Below are positions 8,234 through 17,076 of a stretch of 64,000 nucleotides of DNA, piece after piece. The stretch's first letter is position 1; each line of letters begins with the position of its first letter. Position numbers and translations under genes: made by a program. This stretch comes from Paracoccaceae bacterium (lineage in GTDB: Bacteria; Pseudomonadota; Alphaproteobacteria; Rhodobacterales; Rhodobacteraceae): assembly GCA_030758115.1 (NCBI GenBank), contig JANREX010000050.1, positions 1-64,000 on the forward strand, in the 5' to 3' direction. The notes under the pieces are model-generated. The model saw nothing but the letters and a program-made list of their open reading frames with translations. It was not told the DNA's origin and made no database searches.

Positions 8234-9463
8234 ATGAGCGGTTCCTTCATTGCACGCAACCCGTCGGTCCTGTGGTTCCTGCTGGCGCTGTCGGTCTTCA
8301 CCGTCGCGGTCACCCTGATGTCCGAGGTGACAGGCGTGGGGCTGATCTCGACCTCTTTCGTCAAGACGCTGGGCAAGACGCTGTGTCTGTGCCTGATCGC
8401 CATCGCGATGGATGTGGTCTGGGGCTATTGCGGGATCCTGTCCCTTGGGCATTTCGCGTTTTTCGGTCTGGGCGGCTATGCCATCGGCATGTGGCTGATG
8501 TATGCCCGCACCGAGATCATCGTCGTGCAGTCGCTGGCCAACGCGCCATTGCCGCCCACCGATAAAGAAGTGACCGATGCCATCGCCACGCAGATATTCG
8601 GCGTGGTCGGATCGGCGGAGTTTCCCTTGATCTGGGCATTTTCGCATTCATTGGCGTTGCAGTTGTTGATGGTGGTGCTGGTGCCCGGTCTCTTGGCGCT
8701 GGTGTTCGGCTGGTTGGCGTTCCGCAGCCGTGTGACAGGCGTGTATCTGTCGATCCTGACGCAGGCGATGACACTCGCGCTGTCGCTGTACCTGTTCCAG
8801 AACGACAGCGGCTTGCGCGGCAACAACGGGCTGTCGGGGTTGCAGAACCTGCCGGGTCTGGATGCGGTGCCGCAATCGGTGATCTCGATCGCGTTCTTCT
8901 GGGCCTCGGCGCTGGCGCTGGGGCTGGGGTATGTCCTGTTTGCCTGGATCGTGTCCGGCAAGATGGGCAGCGTGATCCGCGCCATCCGCGACAACGAAAG
9001 CCGCGTGCGGTTCCTGGGCTATCATGTGGAAAGCTACAAGCTGTTCGTCTTCACGGTTACCGCCATCGTCGCGGCCATAGCGGGGGCGCTTTACTATCCG
9101 CAGGCGGGTATCATCAACCCGGCGGAAATCGCGCCCATCGCCTCGATCTATCTGGCGGTCTGGGTCGCCATCGGCGGGCGCGGGCGGCTTTATGGCGCGG
9201 TGATCGGCGCGGCTTTCGTGTCGCTGCTGTCGTCTTGGTTCACGGGCGGGTCGGCCCCGGCGGTGAACCTCGGCTTCTACACGATCAACTGGACGGATTG
9301 GTGGCTGGTGCTGCTGGGTCTGTCCTTCGTGGCGGTCACGCTGTTCTTTCCCAAGGGGATCGGCGGGCTGTTCGACCTGATCGTCTTGCGGCCCGTGCCC
9401 GACCGGCAGGGCGACTACGGCCCCGACAAGGGCGCGTGGCGCCGCGAGGAGGGGGAGCCATGA
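8234..9463 (+). CDS. urtC: Urea ABC transporter, permease UrtC
   Basis: 409 residues, a LivM-type permease with about ten hydrophobic segments. GYCGILSLGHFAFFGLGGYA and the loop VIRAIRDNESRVRFLGYHVESYK are diagnostic. It pairs with UrtB to form the urea channel. The ATG at 8234 follows GGAGG at 8223-8227; the frame is open upstream, but that stretch is the hairpin/repeat region and not protein-like. The stop overlaps the urtD start (ATGA), implying coupled translation. Confidence 0.93.
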   Translation: MSGSFIARNPSVLWFLLALSVFTVAVTLMSEVTGVGLISTSFVKTLGKTLCLCLIAIAMDVVWGYCGILSLGHFAFFGLGGYAIGMWLMYARTEIIVVQSLANAPLPPTDKEVTDAIATQIFGVVGSAEFPLIWAFSHSLALQLLMVVLVPGLLALVFGWLAFRSRVTGVYLSILTQAMTLALSLYLFQNDSGLRGNNGLSGLQNLPGLDAVPQSVISIAFFWASALALGLGYVLFAWIVSGKMGSVIRAIRDNESRVRFLGYHVESYKLFVFTVTAIVAAIAGALYYPQAGIINPAEIAPIASIYLAVWVAIGGRGRLYGAVIGAAFVSLLSSWFTGGSAPAVNLGFYTINWTDWWLVLLGLSFVAVTLFFPKGIGGLFDLIVLRPVPDRQGDYGPDKGAWRREEGEP

Positions 9464-10200
9464 GCACGCTTCTGGAAGTGTCCGGCGTCAGCGTCACCTT
9501 CGACGGGTTCCGCGCCATCAACAACCTGTCGATCAGTATCGGTCAGGCCGAATTGCGCGCGGTGATCGGGCCGAATGGCGCGGGCAAGACCACCTTCATG
9601 GATATCATCACCGGCAAGACGAAACCGGATGAGGGGCGGGTGATCTGGGGGCCGCGCAGCATATCCTTGCTGGATCTGTCCGAAAGCCAGATCGCGCGGC
9701 AGGGGATCGGGCGCAAGTTCCAGAAACCCACCGTGTTCGAGGCGCAGACAGTGCGCGAGAACCTTGCCATGGCGCTCAAGAACCCGCGCGGGCCGTTCGA
9801 TGTGTTGTTCTATCGCAAAAGCCGCGCGACGGCGGCGCGGATCGACGAGATCGCGGAAGAGATCGGCCTGACCGACGACTTGCCGCGCCGCGCCGGAGAG
9901 TTGAGCCATGGGCAGAAACAATGGCTGGAGATCGGGATGCTGCTGGCCCAGGATCCGCAGTTGTTGCTGGTGGATGAACCCGCCGCGGGCATGACCCCGG
10001 CAGAGCGTGAACATACCACCGCCCTGCTGGTGCGCGCGGCAGAGACCCGTGCGGTTGTCGTGGTCGAGCATGACATGGAATTCGTGCGGCGGCTGAACTG
10101 CAAGGTGACGGTGCTGCACGAGGGATCCGTGCTGGCCGAGGGCAGCCTGGACCATGTGACGAAAAATCAGGACGTCATCGACGTCTACCTGGGGCGCTGA
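9460..10200 (+). CDS. urtD: Urea ABC transporter, ATP-binding protein UrtD
   Basis: 246 residues, LivG-type ATPase. Walker A is GPNGAGKTT (37-45), the Q-loop is at RKFQKPTVF, the ABC signature is the variant LSHGQKQ, and Walker B is LLLVDEPAAGM, followed by the switch His (VVEHDMEF). The LSHGQ signature and QKPTVF are typical of UrtD. It energises urea import together with UrtE. The start overlaps the urtC stop by four bases. Confidence 0.94.
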   Translation: MSTLLEVSGVSVTFDGFRAINNLSISIGQAELRAVIGPNGAGKTTFMDIITGKTKPDEGRVIWGPRSISLLDLSESQIARQGIGRKFQKPTVFEAQTVRENLAMALKNPRGPFDVLFYRKSRATAARIDEIAEEIGLTDDLPRRAGELSHGQKQWLEIGMLLAQDPQLLLVDEPAAGMTPAEREHTTALLVRAAETRAVVVVEHDMEFVRRLNCKVTVLHEGSVLAEGSLDHVTKNQDVIDVYLGR

Positions 10201-10201
10201 G

Positions 10202-10897
10202 ATGCTGGAGATTGCCGACCTGACCCTGAAATACGGGCAAAGCCAGATCCTGAACGGGATCACCATGACTGCAAGGCCGGGGCAGGTGACGGCCGTCATG
10301 GGCACCAATGGTGTGGGCAAGACAAGCCTGCTCAAGGCTGTTGCGGGCCGGCATCCCTATGCGGGCGGCACGATCACGCTGGATGGCAAGCCGCTGGATC
10401 ATCCGACCGCTTTCCAGGCTGCGCGGGCGGGCATCGCCTATGTGCCCCAGGGCCGAGAGGTCTTTCCCCTTCTCAGCGTGACCGAGAACCTGACAACGGG
10501 CTTTGCCTGTCTGCCCAAGGCAGACAAGGCCATTCCGCCCCGTATCTATGAATTGTTCCCCGTGCTGGCCGAGATGAAGGACCGTCGTGGCGGCGACCTG
10601 TCGGGCGGGCAGCAACAGCAGTTGGCCATCGCCCGCGCCCTGATCACCAAGCCGCGCGTGCTGCTGCTGGACGAGCCGACTGAAGGCATTCAGCCCAACA
10701 TCATCAAGCAGATCGGCCGGGTGATCGAAGCCCTGCGCGACGAGGGCGAGATCGCCATCGTCCTGGTCGAACAGTATTTCGATTTCGCCTATGCCCTTGC
10801 CGATGAATTCGTGGCGCTGAACCGCGGGTCCGTGGTGCTGCGTGATCCCAAGGCGCGCGTCGACCGCGCGACCTTGCTGTCTCGCGTGTCGATCTGA
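10202..10897 (+). CDS. urtE: Urea ABC transporter, ATP-binding protein UrtE
   Basis: 231 residues, LivF-type ATPase: Walker A GTNGVGKTS (34-42), PQGREVFPLLSV, signature LSGGQQQQ, Walker B LLLDEPTEGIQP and switch EQYFDFA. IQPNIIKQI is typical of UrtE. It starts one base after the urtD stop and is the last gene of the operon. No urease genes are inside the window, so urea hydrolysis must be encoded elsewhere, if present. Confidence 0.94.
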   Translation: MLEIADLTLKYGQSQILNGITMTARPGQVTAVMGTNGVGKTSLLKAVAGRHPYAGGTITLDGKPLDHPTAFQAARAGIAYVPQGREVFPLLSVTENLTTGFACLPKADKAIPPRIYELFPVLAEMKDRRGGDLSGGQQQQLAIARALITKPRVLLLDEPTEGIQPNIIKQIGRVIEALRDEGEIAIVLVEQYFDFAYALADEFVALNRGSVVLRDPKARVDRATLLSRVSI

Positions 10898-11032
10898 GGC
10901 GGGTAGGGCCGCAGGGTCATCGCAGCCGTCGCCACCCCTGTGCCTGACGGCTTTGTCATGTATATGCCTCGGCAGGGCCAAAACCGCAGCGAGACACGTT
11001 GCGGTCTGACTGGTCCGGAAGAATGGAAGCCG

Positions 11033-11809
11033 ATGGCAGTCGAAATCGATGTGAACATGCACTATGCGCTGGGCGACGATCCGATGGTCTTGCTGACGAT
11101 CGAGGCGGCCCGCATGGCCGGACAGACGATTCTGCACGATCAGCTGGACATCGAAGGCGCGACCCTGACCCGCATAGATGGCGAGGGCGGGGTGGGGCAG
11201 CGCGTCTGGGCAAGGGTCGATGGGGCCTGCCTGAACTTGCGATACCGGGCCAGCGTCGAGGTGGCCCATCCGCATCGGCAGATCGAAACCCTCGATGCCG
11301 ACCCGCTGCCGCGTTTGCCGGGTCACGTGCTGGCCAGCCTCAGGCCCTCGCGGTATTGCCAGTCCGACCTGTTCCGCGACCTTGCCGCGCAGAACTTCGG
11401 TGACCTGGCGGGTGGGGAAAAGATCCTTGCGATCCGGGATTGGGTCAGTGGCGCGCTGCGCTATGCACCGGGCAGTTCGAACGCGGACACCTCGGCCGTG
11501 GATACATTCGCGAGTGGCGAAGGTGTATGTCGCGACTATGCCCATATGGTCTGCGCCTTGGCGCGGGCGTCGAACATTCCGGCGCGCTGTGTCTCGGTCT
11601 ACGGGGCGGGGGTGAACCCGCCCGACTTTCATGCCGTGGCGCAAGTCTGGCTGGAGGGTGGCTGGCACATGGTCGACGCGACGGGCATGTCATCGGGCGC
11701 GGATCTGGTCGTGATCGCGGCTGGCCGCGATGCATCGGACATCGCCTTCATGGAAACGCAATCCATGGCAGAGATGATCAGCCAGTCGGTCAGCGTGCAG
11801 ATACGCTGA
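11033..11809 (+). CDS. Transglutaminase-like domain protein
   Basis: 258 residues. An N-terminal beta-rich half (bacterial transglutaminase-like N domain) is followed by a transglutaminase/protease core with the catalytic triad visible: C166 (GEGVCRDYAHM), H200 (PPDFHAVAQVW) and D215 (HMVDATG). Family members are cysteine proteases or amidases, and substrates are usually unknown. The ATG at 11033 gives a conserved start; an upstream in-frame ATG at 10940 would add 31 residues without motifs. It is separated from urtE by 135 bp and probably not part of that operon. Confidence 0.85.
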   Translation: MAVEIDVNMHYALGDDPMVLLTIEAARMAGQTILHDQLDIEGATLTRIDGEGGVGQRVWARVDGACLNLRYRASVEVAHPHRQIETLDADPLPRLPGHVLASLRPSRYCQSDLFRDLAAQNFGDLAGGEKILAIRDWVSGALRYAPGSSNADTSAVDTFASGEGVCRDYAHMVCALARASNIPARCVSVYGAGVNPPDFHAVAQVWLEGGWHMVDATGMSSGADLVVIAAGRDASDIAFMETQSMAEMISQSVSVQIR

Positions 11810-11914
11810 AACGCCCCGAAAACACCCTCAGCACATGCGCGTGACAGCACCCCCTCCCCCTCGGACGGGCCATGTGCTAGGCCTGCCTGCGAATGATGGA
11901 AAACGGAGCTGCGC

Positions 11915-12703
11915 ATGACCTTTACCCTTGCCACATGGAACATCAACTCGGTCCGGTTGCGCGAGGGGCTGGTGTGCAAGCTTCTGTCCGAGGAAGCGCC
12001 GGATGTTCTGTGCCTGCAGGAATGCAAAAGCCCGGTGGACAAGATCCCGCTGGAGGGGTTCCAGGCCCTTGGCTACCACCACATGGTCGCGCGCGGGCAG
12101 AAGGGCTATAACGGCGTGGCGATCCTGTCGAAGATGCCGCTCGAGGATATGGGCGACATGGATTTCGCCAGCCTTGGCCATGCGCGCCATGTGGCGGCGC
12201 GGCTGCCCAATGGCGTGGTGATCCACAATTGTTATGTTCCCGCGGGCGGCGATGTGCCGGATCGCACGGTGAACGACAAGTTCGGCCAGAAGCTGGATTA
12301 CCTGACCGAGATGCGCGACTGGTTCCATGGCGACCGACCCGAACGGTCGATCCTTGTCGGCGATCTGAACATCGCCCCGCGCGAGGATGACGTCTGGAAT
12401 CACAAGCAGCTTCTCAAGATCGTCAGCCACACCCCGATCGAGGTGGATCATCTGGGCCAGGTGCAGGAGTCCGGCGCCTGGGTCGATGTGACCCGCGCCG
12501 ACATACCCGAGGGGCAGCTTTACAGCTGGTGGTCCTATCGCGCGGCCGATTGGGATGCCGCCGACAAGGGGCGCCGGCTGGATCATGTCTGGGCCACGCA
12601 GGATATTGCGCAGGCGGGGCATTCCAGCCGCGTGTTGCGCGTGGCGCGCGGATGGGAGCAGCCCAGCGATCACGCGCCTGTCTTTGCGACCTTTGACCTT
12701 TGA
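11915..12703 (+). CDS. xth: Exodeoxyribonuclease III
   Basis: 262 residues, an exonuclease III-type AP endonuclease of the EEP (endonuclease/exonuclease/phosphatase) superfamily. Visible motifs are ATWNINSVR, LCLQECK (metal-binding Glu), GYNGVAILSK, GDLNIAP, RLDHVWAT and the C-terminal SDHAPV catalytic Asp-His pair. It cleaves at abasic sites during base-excision repair. The gene is monocistronic, with 84 bp before the thioredoxin gene. Confidence 0.93.
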   Translation: MTFTLATWNINSVRLREGLVCKLLSEEAPDVLCLQECKSPVDKIPLEGFQALGYHHMVARGQKGYNGVAILSKMPLEDMGDMDFASLGHARHVAARLPNGVVIHNCYVPAGGDVPDRTVNDKFGQKLDYLTEMRDWFHGDRPERSILVGDLNIAPREDDVWNHKQLLKIVSHTPIEVDHLGQVQESGAWVDVTRADIPEGQLYSWWSYRAADWDAADKGRRLDHVWATQDIAQAGHSSRVLRVARGWEQPSDHAPVFATFDL

Positions 12704-12787
12704 TTTCACGAATATGTCACCCCATATAGGATGATGAACGCACCCCGATCGGGTGCCACGCAGATTTGCAGACAAGGATGACGGAAG

Positions 12788-13693
12788 ATGCTGGAACTGG
12801 GACAAAAGCAGCCCGCAGCCGACAAGGCAGTGATCATGGATGTGTCCGAGGCCGATTTCATGGCCGAGGTTGTCGATGCCTCGATGACCGTGCCCGTGCT
12901 CGTGGATTTCTGGGCGCCGTGGTGTGGCCCCTGCAAGACGCTTGGTCCGCAGCTTGAGGCTGCCGTCGAGGCGGCCAAGGGTGCGGTGAAGATGGTCAAG
13001 GTCAACGTGGACCAGAACCAGCGCATCGCGGCACAGTTGCGGGTACAGTCGATCCCCACCGTCTATGCCTTCTGGCAGGGCCAGCCGGTCGATGCCTTCC
13101 AGGGGGCGGTGCCCGCCTCGGAGGTGCAGGCCTTCGTCAAGCGGCTGGCCGAACTGGCCGGCGATGGTGGCCTGGCCGAAGCGATCGAAGCCGCCGAGGC
13201 GATGCTGGCCGAGGGTGCCGTGGATGATGCGGCGCAGACCTTTGCCGCCATCCTCGAGGAGGATCCCGTCAATGTCGCGGCCTATGCCGGGCTTGTGCAG
13301 TGCCACATCGCCAAGGGTGATCTGGACGAGGCCGAGGCCGTGCTGAACGGCGCACCCGCCGAGATCGCCAAGACCGCGCCCCTGGAAGCGGCCCATGCCC
13401 AGCTTGAACTGGCGCGGCAGGCGGCCGGGGCTGGTCCGGTCGCCGAATTGCAGGCGGCGGTCGATGCGAATCCGGCCGATCTTCAGGCGCGTTTCGACCT
13501 GGCACTTGCGCTGCAGGCATCCAACCGGATGGCCGAGGCCGTCGACATGCTGCTGGAAATCTTCCGCCGGGATCGGGAATGGAATGACGGTACCGCCAAG
13601 CAACAGCTTTTCACCATTTTCGAGGCTCTGAAACCCAATGATCCCGTCGTTCTGAACGGTCGGCGCAAGCTGTCGTCAATGATATTTGCCTGA
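12788..13693 (+). CDS. YbbN/CnoX-type thioredoxin-TPR protein
   Basis: 301 residues. A thioredoxin domain (about 15-125) has the canonical WCGPC active site (C46, C49) and the cis-Pro segment QSIPTVYAF. It is followed by an alpha-helical TPR-like region of about 170 residues (AAIEAAEAMLAEGAVDDAA and similar). This is the layout of YbbN/CnoX, a chaperedoxin that protects clients and cooperates with GroEL. Unlike E. coli YbbN (SxxC), both cysteines are kept, so redox activity is expected. It heads a run with the LON-domain and Trm112-like genes. Confidence 0.88.
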   Translation: MLELGQKQPAADKAVIMDVSEADFMAEVVDASMTVPVLVDFWAPWCGPCKTLGPQLEAAVEAAKGAVKMVKVNVDQNQRIAAQLRVQSIPTVYAFWQGQPVDAFQGAVPASEVQAFVKRLAELAGDGGLAEAIEAAEAMLAEGAVDDAAQTFAAILEEDPVNVAAYAGLVQCHIAKGDLDEAEAVLNGAPAEIAKTAPLEAAHAQLELARQAAGAGPVAELQAAVDANPADLQARFDLALALQASNRMAEAVDMLLEIFRRDREWNDGTAKQQLFTIFEALKPNDPVVLNGRRKLSSMIFA

Positions 13694-13720
13694 TGGGCTT
13701 GATGAGCTAGGTCGCAGGGT

Positions 13721-14365
13721 ATGGGCAAAAAATTTGACATGCCGGACGTGATTGCGGTGTTTCCGCTGCCCGGGGCGCTTTTGCTGCCCCGGTCGCGGTT
13801 GCCACTGCACATCTTCGAGCCGCGCTACCTCGCCATGCTTGAGGATGCGCTGAAAACACCGGAACGCCTGATCGGCATGGTGCAACCGAACGCCGTCCCC
13901 GGACGCGACGGGAACGGGTTGCACCAGATCGGTTGCGCGGGTCGCGTCACCCAATTCTCGGAAACCGAGGATGGGCGCTATCTGATCACGCTGTCGGGCA
14001 TGTCCCGGTTCCGCGTGATGCGCGAAGTGACGGGTTTCACCCCCTATCGCCGGTGCGAGGTGTCATGGACCGGGTTCGAAAGGGATCTGGGCCGCGACGA
14101 GACCGATACAGGCTTCGACCGCGAATCTTTCATGAACCTGTTGTCGCGCTATTTCACCGCGCGCGAATTGCAGACCGATTGGGAAAGCCTGCAGGATGCG
14201 GATGACGAGTTGCTGATCAACTCGTTGTCGATGCTGCTGGACTTCGATCCCGAAGACAAGCAGGCCCTGCTTGAGGCGCCGTGCCTGTCCACGCGGCGCG
14301 AAACCTTGGTCACCTTGATCGAGTATTCCCTGCGCGGCGGCAACACCGAGGAGATCATGCAGTGA
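13721..14365 (+). CDS. LON peptidase substrate-binding domain protein
   Basis: 214 residues comprising only the N-terminal LON (PUA-like) domain: [24 protein letters not shown] at the N-terminus, [10 protein letters not shown], then a helical tail. There is no AAA or protease part. Such stand-alone proteins are widespread in alphaproteobacteria and resemble the LON domain of cereblon, but their role is unknown. It overlaps the downstream Trm112-like gene (GTGA), so coupled translation is likely. Confidence 0.9.
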   Translation: MGKKFDMPDVIAVFPLPGALLLPRSRLPLHIFEPRYLAMLEDALKTPERLIGMVQPNAVPGRDGNGLHQIGCAGRVTQFSETEDGRYLITLSGMSRFRVMREVTGFTPYRRCEVSWTGFERDLGRDETDTGFDRESFMNLLSRYFTARELQTDWESLQDADDELLINSLSMLLDFDPEDKQALLEAPCLSTRRETLVTLIEYSLRGGNTEEIMQ

Positions 14366-14544
14366 TCGACGGGCCGCTTTTCGATCGCCGGATGCTGGAG
14401 GCGCTGGTCTGTCCGCGCACCGGGGCGCGCCTTGACTATGATGCCGAGCGTCAGGAACTGATCAGCAAACCCGCCGGGTTGGCCTATCCGATCCGCAACG
14501 GCATTCCCGTGATGCTTGTCGACGAAGCTCGCAAGCTGGACTGA
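14362..14544 (+). CDS. Trm112-like (UPF0434) small protein
   Basis: 60 residues: [17 protein letters not shown], then [18 protein letters not shown], the pattern of UPF0434/YcaR-type Trm112 proteins. In eukaryotes and archaea Trm112 activates methyltransferases; the bacterial role is largely inferred. Many homologs have a zinc-knuckle cysteine pair (CPxC), whereas here the motif is CPRTG with a single Cys, so zinc binding is doubtful. The GTG start overlaps the preceding stop codon. A strong terminator follows. Confidence 0.85.
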   Translation: MIDGPLFDRRMLEALVCPRTGARLDYDAERQELISKPAGLAYPIRNGIPVMLVDEARKLD

Positions 14545-14568
14545 GCTTTCGCTGTCCCTGACATGAGA

Positions 14569-14606
14569 AAACCGCCGCCCGGCTTCCCGGACGGCGGTTT
14601 CTTTTA
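14569..14606. terminator. Bidirectional terminator
   Basis: The stem AAACCGCCG (14569-14577) pairs with CGGCGGTTT (14592-14600), extended by an inner CCGG/CCGG. T-rich runs lie on both sides, so it can serve the plus-strand trx-LON-Trm112 unit and the minus-strand aldehyde dehydrogenase gene. Confidence 0.88.
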
Positions 14607-14622
14607 TCGTGCGACCAGTGGC

Positions 14623-16062
14623 TTATTCAGCCGCCCAGCCCGCGACCGACTTGACCTCGAGGAAATCCTCGATGCCCCATACACCGCCTTCGCGGCCATT
14701 GCCGGATTGCTTCATGCCGCCGAAAGGCGCACCGGCGCCACGCGATTGGCCGTTGATCTCGACCATGCCGGACCGCAGTTGCAGCGCGATCCGGTTGGAT
14801 TTGTCGCCATCCTGGGTCTGGATGTAGTTGGTCAGGCCATAGACCGTGTCATTGGCGATACGGATCGCTTCTTCCTCGGTTTCGAAGGGGATGATCGACA
14901 GCACCGGGCCGAAGATTTCCTCGCGCGCGATGGTCATCTCGTTCGTGACATCGGCAAAGACCGTCGGTTTGACGAAGAACCCGCGGTTGAAGCCTTCGGG
15001 GCGGCCTGTACCGCCAGCCACAAGGCGCGCGCCCTCGTCGATGCCCTTCTGGATCAGGCCCTGGATCTTGTTGAACTGCGCCTCGTTCACCACCGGGCCG
15101 ATGTGGCGACCGGCTTCGTGTGCATTGCCCACGGTGACGGAATTTGCCACTTCGGCTGCTGTTTCCACGGCCTTTTCATAGACGCCCTTCTGCACCAGCA
15201 TCCGGCTGGGTGCATTGCAGGACTGGCCCGAGTTGTTCATCATGTGCAGCACGCCGCGCTTGACGGCCTTGTCATCGGCATCGGCGAAGATGATGTTCGC
15301 ACCCTTGCCGCCCAGTTCCAGATGCACGCGCTTGAGCGTGTCCGCAGCCGCCTTGGAAATGGCGATGCCTGCGCGGGTCGAGCCGGTGAAGCTGACCATG
15401 TCGACGTCCTTGTGGCTGGACAGCTGCGAGCCGACACCCACGCCGTCACCGTTCACAAGGTTGAACACGCCTGCGGGGAAACCGGCATCGTGCATGATCT
15501 CGGCAAAGACGATGGCATTCAGGGGGCTTTCTTCGGACGGCTTCAGCACCATGGTGCAGCCCGCAATGGCGGCCGCCACGACCTTCAGCGTGACCTGGTT
15601 CATCGGCCAGTTCCAGGGCGTGATCATTGCGCAGACGCCGATCGGCTCGTAGACGATCCGGTCATTCGGGGCGTGATCGCCAAGCGGGCGGATGAATTTG
15701 AAATTCTTGGCCGCCCTGATGAAGTTGCTGGTGTGCCATGTGCCCGCACCCACCTGCGAGGCGCGCGACATGTCGATGGGCGCGCCCATTTCCATGGTCA
15801 TCGCCTGTGCCAGATCCTCGGTCCGGGACTTGTAGATCTCGAGCATCTTTTCGACCAGGGCGATGCGCTCTTCCACGGGGGTGTTCATCCATGCCGGAAA
15901 CGCAGCCTTGGCCGCGGCGACGGCGGCATCCGTGTCGGCCTTGCCACCCAGCGAGATGATCGCGCAGGGTTCTTCGGTCGATGGGTCGATGACGGGATGA
16001 TCGCGCCCCTCGATCGGGTCAACCCATGCGCCGTTGATGTAGAACTGACGTTTCTCGATCAT
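14623..16062 (-). CDS. NAD(P)-dependent aldehyde dehydrogenase
   Basis: 479 residues, the class-wide length. Visible are the oxyanion Asn (PWNWP, N151), K174 (VLKPSEESP), the Rossmann motif FTGSTRAG, general base E249 (LELGGKG), nucleophile C282 (SGQSCNAPSRM) and EEIFGPVLSI. It oxidises an aldehyde to the carboxylate; GQSCNAPSRM resembles a broad-specificity group, and the substrate cannot be assigned. The ATG at 16062 is preceded by AAGGAGATCGAC; the frame is open further upstream across the promoter region, but that part is not protein-like. It is divergent from the peroxiredoxin gene. Confidence 0.93.
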   Translation of the reverse strand: MIEKRQFYINGAWVDPIEGRDHPVIDPSTEEPCAIISLGGKADTDAAVAAAKAAFPAWMNTPVEERIALVEKMLEIYKSRTEDLAQAMTMEMGAPIDMSRASQVGAGTWHTSNFIRAAKNFKFIRPLGDHAPNDRIVYEPIGVCAMITPWNWPMNQVTLKVVAAAIAGCTMVLKPSEESPLNAIVFAEIMHDAGFPAGVFNLVNGDGVGVGSQLSSHKDVDMVSFTGSTRAGIAISKAAADTLKRVHLELGGKGANIIFADADDKAVKRGVLHMMNNSGQSCNAPSRMLVQKGVYEKAVETAAEVANSVTVGNAHEAGRHIGPVVNEAQFNKIQGLIQKGIDEGARLVAGGTGRPEGFNRGFFVKPTVFADVTNEMTIAREEIFGPVLSIIPFETEEEAIRIANDTVYGLTNYIQTQDGDKSNRIALQLRSGMVEINGQSRGAGAPFGGMKQSGNGREGGVWGIEDFLEVKSVAGWAAE

Positions 16063-16099
16063 GTCGATCTCCTTCGTGATTGCGTCGCGATATGGGGCC

Positions 16100-16114
16100 T
16101 GATCCATAGGATCA
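16100..16114. promoter_or_regulatory. Palindrome upstream of the aldehyde dehydrogenase gene
   Basis: TGATCC-ATA-GGATCA is a perfect 6+6 inverted repeat 38 bp before the aldehyde dehydrogenase start codon and 136 bp before the divergent peroxiredoxin gene. Size and position suit a dimeric repressor operator. No regulator gene is adjacent. Confidence 0.4.
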
Positions 16115-16249
16115 AAGGTCAGGTCACTGGATTCGCGACACTCTGTCACTCTGCCTGATTGCCTGCAAGGGAGGGGGTGCAAATCCGTTGGGCAGCAAAT
16201 ATACGAATTTTGGAATACAATTAAGACCATGACAGGAAAGGAAACCCTT

Positions 16250-16897
16250 ATGGGCCTGCGTATCAACGATATCGTGCCGAATTTCACGGCGGACACCGAT
16301 CAGGGAACGATCACCTTTCACGACTGGATCGGTGACAGCTGGGCCATCCTGTTCAGCCACCCCAAGGATTTCACCCCTGTCTGCACGACCGAATTCGGCG
16401 CTGTGGCGCAATTGGCCGATGAATGGGCCAAGCGTGGCACCAAGGTGATCGGCCTGTCGGTGGACGGTGTGGACGAACATGTGAAATGGAAAGCGGACAT
16501 CGAAGGGTTCTCGGGGGCGAAGGCCGGGTTCCCGATCATCGCGGACAAGGATCTGGCCGTGTCCAAGGCCTTCGACATGCTGCCCGCCGAGGCCTATCTG
16601 CCCGACGGACGCACCGCCGCGGATTCCGCCAGCGTGCGGTCGGTCTTCATCATCAGCCCCGACAAGAAGGTGCAGCTGATCATGACCTATCCGATGTCCG
16701 TGGGACGGAACTTTGCCGAAGTGCTGCGCGCGCTGGACGCGCTGCAGGCCAGCTTTGGCGTGCCCGTGGCGATGCCGGCCAACTGGGTGCCGGGGCAGGA
16801 CGTGATCGTGGCACTCAGCCTGACCGATGATCAGGCGCGGGCGCGCTTTGGCGAGATCGATGTGAAACTGCCCTATCTGCGGACCACCAAGCTCTGA
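16250..16897 (+). CDS. 1-Cys peroxiredoxin (Prx6 type)
   Basis: 215 residues, typical of the Prx6/AhpC-TSA 1-Cys group. The peroxidatic Cys is C45 in HPKDFTPVCTTEFG. No resolving cysteine occurs in the usual VCP position; the C-terminal region MPANWVPGQDVIVALSL and LPYLRTTKL is the Prx6 signature extension. It reduces hydrogen peroxide and organic or lipid peroxides in the cytosol. The ATG at 16250 follows GGAAAGGAAACCCTT; an in-frame ATG seven codons earlier lacks a Shine-Dalgarno. A strong terminator follows. Confidence 0.94.
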   Translation: MGLRINDIVPNFTADTDQGTITFHDWIGDSWAILFSHPKDFTPVCTTEFGAVAQLADEWAKRGTKVIGLSVDGVDEHVKWKADIEGFSGAKAGFPIIADKDLAVSKAFDMLPAEAYLPDGRTAADSASVRSVFIISPDKKVQLIMTYPMSVGRNFAEVLRALDALQASFGVPVAMPANWVPGQDVIVALSLTDDQARARFGEIDVKLPYLRTTKL

Positions 16898-16925
16898 TCG
16901 ACCCCCCGCAAGACGGATGCAAGAG

Positions 16926-16957
16926 AACCCTGCGGAAAGCTTCCGCAGGGTTTTTTC
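16926..16957 (+). terminator. Rho-independent terminator after peroxiredoxin gene
   Basis: A perfect 12-bp stem (16926-16937 with 16941-16952), a 3-nt loop and a run of six T residues, 29 bp after the stop codon. Confidence 0.92.
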
Positions 16958-17076
16958 ATTCCTTTGTCACCGTGGTCATGGACAAAGACATGGCAGGGGA
17001 TTACGCGGCGCGCCGGGGGATGCGCGGGCGGTGTCGGACTGATAGACTCGGCACAAGCATTCGACAGGATCACCAT

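Noticed and set aside
5969-8647. Very long minus-strand open frame opposite urtA-urtC
   Set aside because: His/Gln/Arg/Gly-rich translation is typical of antisense frames in G+C-rich genes; urtB and urtC on the plus strand are clear.
14563-16158. Plus-strand open frame opposite the aldehyde dehydrogenase gene
   Set aside because: Shadow of a gene whose catalytic residues are all present on the minus strand.
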